From Vigna angularis (Eukaryota; Streptophyta; Magnoliopsida; Fabales; Fabaceae), in assembly GCF_016808095.1 (NCBI RefSeq), contig NC_068976.1:2252001-2316000 (forward strand): a stretch of 64,000 nucleotides of DNA, written 5' to 3'. A model generated the notes under the pieces. That model made no database searches. It saw only the letters and a list, made by a program, of their open reading frames with translations, and was not told the DNA's origin. Below, one piece after another: positions 34,445 through 44,949 of the stretch (position 1 is its first letter; the number at the start of each line of letters is the position of its first letter). The position numbers and the translations under genes were made by a program.

Positions 34445-34950
34445 TTAGATTCTTTCCTTTTCGATTTCAATATTGCACCTGTTTCATCAAAGTCCTCATT
34501 GTGAACACAGTTTTCTGTTTTCTGAAGTGGATTCATTCAGCTTGTTGAAATACTTTGAAACTAATTCTATTGTATTGTATTCCCTATATTTGCTTGTGAT
34601 ATTTAAATTCAATTTTTGTAGAATTTAATAAAATGGGATAATTGGGGTTTGGAGGTTGATATTTGAGAGTTTGACTAAAATCAGAATTGATTTATGTTTC
34701 TAGCCAAGGTTTTGAATAATCTAGCCCTTTCTCTAATAATGGGTAAAGCTAAAATGGGTCCAAAGTTTGCTGTTAGGAAGAAGATTATCACTTCCAAAAA
34801 AATAAAAAGGTGAGGTTTTTTCTTTCTCTTCCTTGGGTGTTGGTTCCTTCACCAGACTTGGTTTTATTGCTTGAAATCATGTCAATTTCAGTTACAAAGA
34901 AGAGGTTTTGAACCACGAAAAAAGAATATTGTGCCCTTGGCATTGCCCCA

Positions 34951-35253
34951 TTACGTGATGCGAGTCTTGGAACCCCACCTGCGCTGGCACATACTAAACC
35001 ACAGTTTAGAGTCACGGGCGGAGAGAGAACCCAATTTCTTGGACGTGCAAGTCAGGGTGGTGATTTCCGATGGGGCGAGGAAGGAGAGGATGCACACCTC
35101 ATGATGCCGCCAGAGGGCAGCAACCACACACATGCTAGCATCCCAAATTGGCGCAACACCAAGATGACCCAGATCGAGTTCCTCCAATCGCCTAACCTCA
35201 ACCTCTGAACCAAACCACCGCGGAGCTTGCCGAAAAACCTCAATCTTCACCAA
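34951..35253 (-). pseudogene. F-box-like protein fragment
   Basis: The minus-strand frame contains ILSFLAPSEITTLTCTSKKL followed by GSLSARDSKLWFSMCQRRWG. This has the spacing of an F-box (hydrophobic ILSFL, P, then the TCTSK helix and LW), as in plant F-box substrate adaptors of SCF ubiquitin ligases. The N-terminal 50 residues are not family-like. The region downstream of WGSKTRIT is lost. It is the second captured piece in this element, on the opposite strand to the kinase piece. Confidence 0.6.
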
Positions 35254-36028
35254 ACCCTAATTTTAAGAAAAAATTGTCACGTGGTAACCTTTCATTTGAC
35301 AGTCAAAGAATCAAACATTTAAAAGTCAAAGATGCATGAAAGAAGGATGACACGTTTCAAAAAAAAAAAAAGTGATGTGGCTCGCCATTTGCCACATCAA
35401 AAAAAAGGTTAACGTTGTTCACGTTTAAGTACTAAAAATAAGAGTTTCAAAACTAAGATGACTAAAAGGAACAAATCTTTTGAATAGGAACTAAACCCAA
35501 AATCTCTTGATAGTTTAGACACAAAAAACATATTTAACCCAAATATTAATTATTAAAATTTTAAATAATATTATAAAATTAAAAGGAAAGTAATATGTTA
35601 ACTGTATTTGGAAATACTGTTAACGTATTTAATTTGAATTATAGTTCTAACCGTATTTCCAATTACGGTTAAGGTTTTTTTTTTATAATTTACTTTTTAC
35701 TTTTAATTAATAATTATAATAATAAACAATTAATAAATTTAATATTTTTTATAAAATTAAATATACATTAATATTTTAATTTATAAAATATTAGTTATTA
35801 AAAAAATAAATAATATTACAAAATTAGATAAAAAAACAATTAGAAAGAAATATGTTAAGTGTATTTGAAAATACGGTTATCATATATTTAATTTGAATTA
35901 TTTTATATTAACTATATTTTCAATTACGGAAAAGGTTTTTTTTTTAAGTTTACTTTTTTGTTTTTAATTCGTAATAATAATAATTATTGTTTATTAAATT
36001 ATATGAAAAATATTAATAATAATAATTT

Positions 36029-36396
36029 GGCTTAAATGTTTACTTCGTCTCCAGGTTAAGAGGTGAATTTCTGTTTACTATTCGGTTTTAAAAATGAAGA
36101 CATTGGGTCCCTATGTTATGAAAAATATATGAATAAGGTCCACAAAGAAAGAACAAGTTCAACAAATCATCAAAGAAAAAGCTTAACAAGAGAGAGAAAA
36201 AGCTGGACAACAAAAGAGAGAAGAGAAAAAGTACGGCCACATCAGCATGGACTTAACGCCGTTGTTGTCAACTTAACGGACAGGACCTTATTCATACACT
36301 TTTCATAACATAGGGACTCAATGTCTTTATTTTTAAAACCGGATATTAAACAGAAATTCAGCTCTTTAACATGAGGACGAAGTAAACATTTACGCC
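36029..36396. mobile_element. 368-bp MITE with long inverted arms
   Basis: The arms ggcttaaatgtttacttcgt (left) and ggcgtaaatgtttacttcgt (right, inverted) extend about 115 bp each, through attcggttttaaaaatgaag and gacattgggtccctatgtta. Near-duplicate 9-mers taataattt and taataatta flank it. It is probably a Mutator-like MITE. The frames on each strand are mirror images of the arms. Confidence 0.82.
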
Positions 36397-36511
36397 TAAT
36401 AATTATTATTATATGAAAAAAATTAACCGCACGAACGTTAGTAGGAGCATGTTTAGCATTTGGAGGTGCAGGATAAAAATTTGGAGGTACACGGTAAAAC
36501 ACTCTTTTGTA

Positions 36512-37017
36512 ATTGAGTGGATGGAAATTCAGGAGTGGTGAAACTTGTTGAAAAACTAAGAGTAGTAAAAATCGTTGTAACATTTTAAAGCTAGTGGAAT
36601 CTTGTAAGAGTGTTTAAAGGAAAACTAGACGTAGCTTAGTTAGAGTGAACCAGTATCAAAACAAGCTTTCATCTCTATTCAAGGAGAAAAGTTGAATTAT
36701 TAGAAAATAAATAAGTTTAACATAAGTTAAGCATTTAAGATAACACTAACCTTATTTATGGTTTATATTTATTTTAGTTTTTTTTATAGTTAGTGTTTTA
36801 TTAAATGATGTTAACTTTAGTAAATATCATTATTAGAAATAAATAAGGTTAATGAACCTAACTTTATTTATTTTCAATATTTATTTTAGTCAGCGTCCAT
36901 TAAACCAACATAAATATTTATTTATTAAAAATGTTAAAAATAGTTTTAAATCTTTTAGATTTTTTCTTAGAAATTAATTTTTTGTATCATATTAAAATGA
37001 GTTACGTTGATACTAAT
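36512..37017. other. Region without a recognisable gene
   Basis: AT-rich; no domain-bearing frame. Confidence 0.5.
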
Positions 37018-37205
37018 TGTACTGTATGGTCATCCGGTCAGCTAAGGACCAGACGGTCAACTAGCGAGAAAATGACCGATCAATCCGGAATAGTCACTAA
37101 TTAATAATTGCTTAGATTAATTATCAATTAATGATTGTTCTAGATCGATCAGTCATTTTCTCGCTAGTCCACTGGTCCTTGGGTGACTGAGTGGTCATAC
37201 AATAC
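37018..37205. mobile_element. 188-bp hairpin MITE, candidate TSD ACTAAT
   Basis: The arms of about 65 bp share ctagcgagaaaatgac and aaggaccag in inverted orientation, with an AT-rich loop of about 60 bp. The ends are TGTACTGTATGGTCAT and (inverted) GTATTGTATGACCACT. ACTAAT flanks both sides (37012-37017, 37206-37211). A transcript would fold into a long imperfect hairpin. Confidence 0.75.
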
Positions 37206-38155
37206 ACTAATAATATCGCAATTTGGTTTATATTAATGTTTGGAAGCTAAATTTATGTTTTCTTGTAGTGATAATTATTAAGTAATCCATATCATTTTCT
37301 CAAGAATACGAAATGTCTCATTTTTATCTTTTAGTTGACATCCATTCCTTATCATTCAAATCCAACTTATAAAACAAGACTTACATCTTATTATATATTA
37401 TAAATTTGTTATTATATTTAATTGATGTGGATCGATCCCCAACATATTTATACAAAAAATTTGACATCAAATATTATTGATGATGTTGTTATAAATTCAT
37501 ACACATTCTAGCTAGGATAAGCTTTGAAATATTTTTAGTGGGAAAAAAAACTTTAAACTAACTTAATTCTAAAAAAAATACTTGTAAAATAAGATTTATA
37601 GTGACTTCAACATTTTTATATATAAATATGACTCAAAATACTTAAAATTATAACTATGAAATGATCTTGTTAATTTGACACTTCCATCTTTCTCATACAC
37701 TCAACTTACAACTTCATAAACTTTTATTTTATTATAATCTTTTCTTATATTTATTTTTATTATGTTAAGATAATAGGAAGCCGATATTCTAACAACGCTA
37801 ATTTGACAAAAATTTGACAACGCCACGTGTCAAGTTTTTAGTGGTCCAATTTGGAAATTTTTTGTGAATTTAAAATGTCATTTAGAATGGGTTGAAGTTT
37901 GGATTCCGAAACTGTCCTCTTCGTTTTCGAAGTCTATCTTCTCTGCTTATCAGTGTCTTCTCTCTCCATTTTAGGGATTGGAATTTCATTTGAACATCTG
38001 TGTTCATAGCACTGCTGTTCGTCCTCCATTTTATCCTTAAGGGTTTCGTTTGTTTTCAACATCTACGTGTCCCGCTTCCCTGTGACGATTGTTATCGTTT
38101 CAATCTCTGTGTCGTTCGGTGTGGATTCGGTGGAAGTTGTTACCTTTTTTGTGCA
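37206..38155. other. AT-rich flank and probable 5' leader of the gene at 38156
   Basis: No gene in 37206-37780. A short motif pair ctaatttgacaaaaatttgac and cgccacgtgtcaag (CACGTG box) lies at 37797-37832, followed by a pyrimidine-rich stretch typical of plant leaders. Short frames at 38000-38282 are leader or intron sequence. Confidence 0.45.
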
Positions 38156-39634
38156 ATGGGTTCGTCCGGTGACAGTGGTTGTTCGAACAAGGTATGAACT
38201 TTTTGCTGTCTCGTATTCGTATTTTGGGGAGGGGATTTTGGTGTTGCATGTGTTGGAAATATTTTTGGTGTTTTTTGGTTAATGGGTTGCGACGTACGCT
38301 GGTTATTTTGACGAAAGAACTAATTTTTTTGCAGTTGTTTGTTCGTCACTCATTGAAAACGAAACGTATTGCTTCTTTGAATGACATTTTGAGTGAGGAA
38401 CAGAAGTCCATAATCTCCAAGACTCACTTTCGATGGTTTTTAGAATTACATGATAATATTAAGATTGGAAGGAATATTCTGAGCGATTTACTGATTAGAT
38501 GGGATGATGACAGAGGTGGTTTTAGTTTTGGAGATAAATTTGTTGAATTCAAGGAAATAGATGTGAGCTTAAGCCTAGGGTTGGGTTTGGTTGGTGAGCA
38601 GATTAAATTGAATGAAAACAAACTCAGTGAAAGTCATTGTCGGAAGTACTTTGCTGATAGAAAATATGAATTGGATTTGGTATATGAATTTATTTTGAAG
38701 CAACACAAAAAGTTGCCTTTAATAGATGTTTGTAGGTTGTACATTTTGGTAGCAATTAGTGAGGTGCTGTTTCCTAATCGCAGCATAACAATATTCCCAA
38801 TTTTGTTTGAAATTGTTGATAGAATCAGTGATCTGGGAACTTTTTGTTGGGCTCGCATAGTGTACCATTATCTACTTAGCAGTCTGTGCAAAGCTTGTAT
38901 AGCGTGGAATAGAGGAAAAGGTGCAAACATTGTTTATGTGGATGGTTGTGTATACGTGTTCCAGGTAAATTTGTTCCATGGATTGTTTGTTGTTTGTTAA
39001 TTGAGATGACTAATTATGACGTATATGATGTATTTCAGGTATGGTTTTGTGATCGTTTCATTCCTTCGAATGTTTGTGTACATAAATATCCAAGATTTTT
39101 GCATTGGATGAATATAAATGTAGGTGACAAGTTCATTAAACGTGCAATGGAGACGGGTGTGGTATGTACTTTATTGTTTTATTACATTTCTTTGAATGAA
39201 TGTTTGATTTAATGGTAATTGTGATGAAATTGCAGATGCTTGATGACTATGGTGCATCAAGGACAGAACATAGTGAAACATGTGTCAAAGCATCAGTTAA
39301 TTCAAATGGAGAGGAATTGAATAAACAAGACAAATCAACAATCAATATGAAACTGATAAAAGGTATTAATGATGCTTTAGAGGAACAAGATGGTGTAATT
39401 GAAGAACTTGAAGAAGAGTTATCTAGATTGCAGGCTGAGCTGCTTGAAGGAAATAATAAAGATGAAGGTGGTGACAGTACACCGTGTAACCAACATGATT
39501 TTTACAATAACTTTGACTGTGAGGGAGGAGTTTACAGCCATGAAATCGTTATGAAGGAAAGAGTACGTAGAAAACGTTACAAAAGCCAAGTTTGTAGAAC
39601 TCCGTACACCGGATATAGTCTGAAACTTGATTGA
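38156..39634 (+). CDS. PMD/DUF1985-like protein, four exons, related to Ulp1-type transposon genes
   Basis: Exons 38156-38191, 38335-38964, 39039-39161 and 39236-39634 join, with GT/AG introns, into a 395-residue frame beginning MGSSGDSGCSNKLFVRHSLK. Residues about 40-200 (WFLELHDNIKIG, VSLSLGLGLVG, VCRLYILVAISEVLFPN, CWARIVYHYLLSSL) align with the first exon of the Ulp1 gene at 45927-48909. I therefore relate it to the N-terminal (DUF1985 / plant-mobile-domain-like) part of such proteins. Residues near 285-325 form an acidic coiled coil (DALEEQDGVIEELEEELSRL). The C-terminus has RRKRYKSQVCRTPYTGY, like the linker before the protease, but no protease follows. It may be a shortened copy. All splice sites look intact, and the function is unknown. 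Confidence 0.7.
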
Positions 39635-40065
39635 TTAATGTAATTTCTGATTATTCCAGTATTAGGATGATGTTTACTTATGGATAGTTGTATTTGGAAC
39701 AATTTTCTTTAGTATTGTTGATAAAGAAAGTGGTTGTTTCAGTTTTCAATGTTATATTAATTCCATTTGTTTTTTGGTCGTAGTGGGAAGTTGAAATTGT
39801 GGTACTTATATGAAATGTCCAGGTATGAGGAAACTGTAATCGATTACAGGGGAGTTAAAATCGATTACTAGTACAGAAATCGGAAGTTTGACGAAAACTA
39901 TGTCCGCGGTACCCAAAAATGGGTAAATAACTCCCTAGTAGTGTTTGCTGGTGTTTTTTCAGTGTTCTGAATAGGGGCGCACCCTCTTGGTCATTGTGCA
40001 AGCTTTTCTGAACCATATTTCAAACCGTCCGAGATGTATGCGTTTGGAAGACGAAACGAAGGTGT
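39635..40065. other. Gene 3' flank with an isolated TAATCGATTA pair
   Basis: No gene. taatcgatta at 39837 and aaatcgatta at 39858 lie exactly 21 bp apart. The sequence then passes into the edge of the 171-bp array. Confidence 0.6.
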
Positions 40066-43000
40066 TCCCAGGGTCAGAGTTGGTGGCAACGAAACCTGGG
40101 ACAAATTAAGGGTGGTGTAATCGATTAAATGGAACTCGTAATCGATTAATACTACAACAATCTCATTATGTACATAAAGTATGCCTGGTCTACCCACATA
40201 AGGTTGAATAACTCCCCAGTAGTTTTTTTTAGTGTTTGCCAGGGTCAGAGTTGGTGGCAGGGAAACCTTGGACAAATTAAGGTTGGTGTAATCGATTAAT
40301 AAGGACTCGTAATCGATTAATACTACAACAATCTCATTGTGTACCAAAAGTATGGCTGGTCTACCCACATATGGTTGAATAACTCCCCAGTAGTTTTTTT
40401 TAGTGTTTGCCAGGGTCAGAGTTGGTGGCAGGGAAACCTTGGATAAATTAAGGTTGGTGTAATCGATTAATAAGGACTCGTAATCGATTAATACTACAAC
40501 AATCTCATTTTGTACCAAAAGTATGTCTGGTCTACCCACATAAGGTTGAATAACTCCCCAGTAGTTTTTTTTAGTGTTTGCCAGGTTCAGTGTTGGTGGC
40601 AGGGAAACCTGGGACAAATTAAGCGTGGTGTAATCGATTAAATGGGACTCGTAATCGATTAATACTACAACAATCTCATTGTGTACCAAAAGTATGCCTG
40701 GTCTACCCACATAAGGTTGAATAACTCCCCAGTAGTTCTTTTTAGTGTTTGCCAGGGTCAGAGTTGGTGGCAGTGAAACCTTGGACAAATTAAGGTTGGT
40801 GTAATCGATTAATAAGGACTCGTAATCGATTAATACTACAACAATCTCATTGTGTACCAAAAGTATGGCTGGTCTACCCACATATGGTTGAATAACTCCC
40901 CAGTAGTTTTTTTTAGTGTTTGCAAGGGTCAGAGTTGGTGGCAAGGAAACCTTGGACAAATTAAGGTTGGTGTAATCGATTAATAAGGACTCGTAATCGA
41001 TTAATACTACAACAATCTCATTCTGTACCAAAAGTATGTCTGGTCTACCCACATAAGGTTGAATAACTCCCTAGTAGTTTTTTTTAGTGTTTGCCAGGTT
41101 CAATGTTGGTGGCAGGGAAACCTGGGACAAATTAAGCGTGGTGTAATCGATTAAATGGGACTTGTAATCGATTAATACTACAACAATCTCATTGTGTACC
41201 AAAAGTATGCCTGGTCTACCCAAATAAGGTTGAATAACTCCCCAGTAGTTCTTTTTAGTGTTTGCCAGGGTCAGAGTTGGTGGCAGTGAAACCATGGACA
41301 AATTAAGGTTGGTGTAATCGATTAATAAGGACTCGTAATCGATTAATACCACAACAATCTCATTGTGTACCAAAAGTATGGCTGGTCTACCCACATAAGA
41401 TTGAATAACTCCCCAGTAGTTTTTTTTAGTGTTTGCCAGGGTCAGAGTTGGTGGCAGGGAAACCTTGGACAAATTAAGGTTGGTGTAATCGATTAATAAG
41501 GACTCGTAATCGATTAATACTACAACAATCTCATTTTGTACCAAAAGTATGTCTGGTCTACCCACATAAGGTTGAATAACTCCCCAGTAGTTTTTTTTAG
41601 TGTTTGCCAGGTTCAGTGTTGGTGGCAGGGAAACCTGGGACAAATTAAGCGTGGTGTAATCGATTAAATGGGACTCGTAATCGATTAATACTACAACAAT
41701 CTCATTGTGTACCAAAAGTATGCCTGGTCTACCCACATAAGGTTGAATAACTCCCCAGTAGTTCTTTTTAGTGTTTGCCAGGGTCAGAGTTGGTGGCAGT
41801 GAAACCTTGGACAAATTAAGGTTGGTGTAATCGATTAATAAGGACTCGTAATCGATTAATACTACAACAATCTCATTGTGTACCAAAAGTATGGCTGGTC
41901 TACCCACATATGGTTGAATAACTCCCCAGTAGTTTTTTTTAGTGTTTGCAAGGGTCAGAGTTGGTGGCAAGGAAACCTTGGACAAATTAAGGTTGGTGTA
42001 ATCGATTAATAAGGACTCGTAATCGATTAATACTACAACAATCTCATTCTGTACCAAAAGTATGTCTGGTCTACCCACATAAGGTTGAATAACTCCCCAG
42101 TAGTTTTTTTTAGTGTTTGCCAGGTTCAATGTTGGTGGCAGGGAAACCTGGGACAAATTAAGCGTGGTGTAATCGATTAAATGGGACTCGTAATCGATTA
42201 ATACTACAACAATCTCATTGTGTACCAAAAGTATGCCTGGTCTACCCAAATAAGGTTGAATAACTCCCCAGTAGTTCTTTTTAGTGTTTGCCAGGGTCAG
42301 AGTTGTTGGCAGTGAAACCATGGACAAATTAAGGTTGGTGTAATCGATTAATAAGGACTCGTAATCGATTAATACTACAACAATCTCATTGTGTACCAAA
42401 AGTATGGCTGGTCTACCCACATAAGATTGAATAACTCCCCAGTAGTTTTTTTTAGTGTTTGCCAGGGTCAGAGTTGGTGGCAGGGAAACCTTGGACAAAT
42501 TAAGGTTGGTGTAATCGATTAATAAGGACTCGTAATCGATTAATACTACAACAATCTCATTCTGTACCAAAAGTATGTCTGGTCTACCCACATAAGGTTG
42601 AATAACTCCCCAGTAGTTTTTTTTAGTGTTTGCTAGGTTCAGTGTTGGTGGCAGGGAAACCTGGGACAAATTAAGCGTGGTGTAATCGATTAAATGGGAC
42701 TCGTAATCGATTAATACTACAACAATCTCATTGTGTACCAAAAGTATGCCTGGTCTACCCACATAAGGTTGAATAACTCCCCAGTAGTTCTTTTTAGTGT
42801 TTGCCAGGGTCAGAGTTGGTGGCAGTGAAACCTTGGACAAATTAAGGTTGGTGTAATCGATTAATAAGGACTCGTAATCGATTAATACTACAACAATCTC
42901 ATTGTGTACCAAAAGTATGGCTGGTCTACCCACATATGGTTGAATAACTCCCCAGTAGTTTTTTTTAGTGTTTGCAAGGGTCAGAGTTGGTGGCAAGGAA

Positions 43001-44170
43001 ACCTTGGACAAATTAAGGTTGGTGTAATCGATTAATAAGGACTCGTAATCGATTAATACTACAACAATCTCATTCTGTACCAAAAGTATGTCTGGTCTAC
43101 CCACATAAGGTTGAATAACTCCCCAGTAGTTTTTTTTAGTGTTTGCCAGGTTCAATGTTGGTGGCAGGGAAACCTGGGACAAATTAAGCGTGGTGTAATC
43201 GATTAAATGGGACTCGTAATCGATTAATACTACAACAATCTCATTGTGTACCAAAAGTATGCCTGGTCTACCCAAATAAGGTTGAATAACTCCCCAGTAG
43301 TTCTTTTTAGTGTTTGCCAGGGTCAGAGTTGGTGGCAATGAAACCATGGACAAATTAAGGTTGGTGTAATCGATTAATAAGGACTCGTAATCGATTAATA
43401 CCACAACAATCTCATTGTGTACCAAAAGTATGGCTGGTCTACCCACATAAGATTGAATAACTCCCCAGTAGTTTTTTTTAGTGTTTGCCAGGGTCAGAGT
43501 TGGTGGCAGGGAAACCTTGGACAAATTAAGGTTGGTGTAATCGATTAATAAGGACTCGTAATCGATTAATACTACAACAATCCCATTCTGTACCAAAAGT
43601 ATGTCTGGTCTACCCACATAAGGTTGAATAACTCCCCAGTAGTTTTTTTTAGTGTTTGCTAGGTTCAGTGTTGGTGGCAGGGAAACCTGGGACAAATTAA
43701 GCGTGGTGTAATCGATTAAATGGGACTCGTAATCGATTAATACTACAACAATCTCATTGTGTACCAAAAGTATGCCTGGTCTACCCACATAAGGTTGAAT
43801 AACTCCCCAGTAGTTCTTTTTAGTGTTTGCCAGGGTCAGAGTTGGTGGCAGTGAAACCTTGGACAAATTAAGGTTGGTGTAATCGATTAATAAGGACTCG
43901 TAATCGATTAATACTACAACAATCTCATTGTGTACCAAAAGTATGCCTGGTCTACCCACATAAGGTTGAATAACTCCCCAGTAGTTTTTTTTAGTGTTTG
44001 CCAAGGTCAGAGTTGGTGGCAGGGAAACCTTTGACAAATTAAGGGTGGTGTAATCGATTAAATGGGACTTGTAATCGATTAATACTACAACAATCTCATT
44101 CTGTACCAAAAGTATGCCTGGTCTACCCACATAAGGTTGAATAACTCCCCAGTAGTTTTTTTTAGTGTTT
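40066..44170. repeat. 171-bp satellite, 24 units, with trimer and hexamer higher-order repeats
   Basis: Units of exactly 171 bp (57 codons), recognisable by ggttgaataactccccagta. Three unit types alternate, distinguishable in minus-strand translation as GRPDILLVQ, GRPAILLVH and GRPGILLVH, giving a 513-bp trimer. A second alternation (IQSYVGRPA with NLSMVS and PYLGRPG, versus IQPYVGRPA with NLSKVS and PYVGRPG) gives a 1,026-bp hexamer over most of the array. Each unit holds two taatcgatta motifs 21 bp apart. The minus-strand frame is open over 1,065 and then 353 codons, broken once by TGG to TAG at 41071. I treat the frame as a by-product of a unit length divisible by three, but coding cannot be excluded. 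Confidence 0.95.
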
Positions 44171-44328
44171 GATAACACTAATAACGTATTCAGTGACGTA
44201 AGAAGTTGTTGCAGTACTTGATAACAATAATAAAAACCACGTACATTAAGAGAATGACTTAACAACATTACATCAGAGAAAAAGTTTTGAAATTAAAAGG
44301 GACATAACAAAATAGAAATAAATGTTAT

Positions 44329-44949
44329 CTAAGCAGGTGGTTGTCTCTCAAGTTGATTGCGGAATTGAATGACTTCTTCGTGAAGGACTCCAACACGATT
44401 TTCAATTGTGTCAAATCTGTCTTCCACGAAAGTGCGGAGTTGTTGTATTTGATTGATGACTTCAGTCAATGTCTGAGAAGAGGTTGGTTGTGGATTGTGA
44501 GAGGGTTCTCCGACTTCATGTTCTTCATTACCAACTTCCACATCTTGTTCAATCCCTACTTGTTCTTGTATATTCCCAACGTCAACTTTGGGTACCCAAA
44601 TTCCTTCATGAGTTTTGTGATAACCAAATGATGATAGAACTTCCAAACCAATCCTCTGTTTGTTCTTAACTTGGGTAAAAGGATCAGTTTCTGTAGGCAC
44701 ACCAAAGTGTTTCATGAATGTGGTTATTAGATGGGGATATGGTAGTTGGGCGTTGTCCCTGGTAGCCCTTTTCATCCTGTTTCGAATTACATGCCCCCAA
44801 TTAATCTGAACAGAATTCATTAGTGCCCACAACAACATAATGTCCTCCTTTGTTGCCTGTGCAACATTCGTTGATCGAGGAACTAATATACGACAAAGTA
44901 CATAATGTAGTATCCTAGTTTGAAACTTCATAAGTGGGGAGCAACTCAT
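44329..44949 (-). CDS. Putative plant transposon protein, C-terminal part
   Basis: The minus-strand frame of 206 codons reads LHYVLCRILVPRSTNVAQAT, EDIMLLWALMNSVQINWGHV, PYPHLITTFMKHFGVP and VLSSFGYHKTHEGIWVPK. This is the putative plant transposon protein domain often seen in legume genomes. An acidic linker follows, then a coiled coil (TEVINQIQQLRTFVEDRFD and a further helix). The N-terminal part of the domain is missing: the apparent start at 44949 lies in the 181-bp tandem repeat, so an exon upstream was probably replaced or separated by repeat growth. It is downstream of, and on the same strand as, the Ulp1 gene. Confidence 0.65.
   Translation of the reverse strand: MSCSPLMKFQTRILHYVLCRILVPRSTNVAQATKEDIMLLWALMNSVQINWGHVIRNRMKRATRDNAQLPYPHLITTFMKHFGVPTETDPFTQVKNKQRIGLEVLSSFGYHKTHEGIWVPKVDVGNIQEQVGIEQDVEVGNEEHEVGEPSHNPQPTSSQTLTEVINQIQQLRTFVEDRFDTIENRVGVLHEEVIQFRNQLERQPPA

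Larger units (their letters stand above)
33845..35540. mobile_element. Mutator-like element with kinase and F-box-like fragments, TSD AAATATTAAT
   Basis: The ends ggttaaatatgtttttagtt and (inverted right) gggttaaatatgttttttgt begin TIRs of roughly 170 bp that include gtggcaaatg...ccac and acgttaac. The 10-bp direct repeat AAATATTAAT flanks it (33835-33844 and 35541-35550). Size of the duplication and TIR length fit Mutator-like elements. There is no transposase. A 77-bp internal duplication occupies 33996-34157. Confidence 0.82.
31413..36505. mobile_element. Outer TIR element hosting three nested elements, candidate TSD TTTGTA
   Basis: The left end AGAGTGTTTTACTTTGCATC and the right end, read inward as AGAGTGTTTTACCGTGTACC, match at about 80% over roughly 50 bp. 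TTTGTA flanks both ends (31407-31412 and 36506-36511). The arms continue as longer inverted homology around accgtatttt...aatatggttaac (31717-31745 versus 35590-35680 and 35850-35960). Elements at 31914-33820, 33845-35540 and 36029-36396 interrupt it. Without them only AT-rich non-coding sequence is left. A 6-bp duplication does not fit the common plant superfamilies. Confidence 0.55.

Noticed and set aside
40066..44170. Relation to human alpha satellite because of the 171-bp unit
   Set aside because: Only the length agrees; there is no sequence similarity, and the context is plant.
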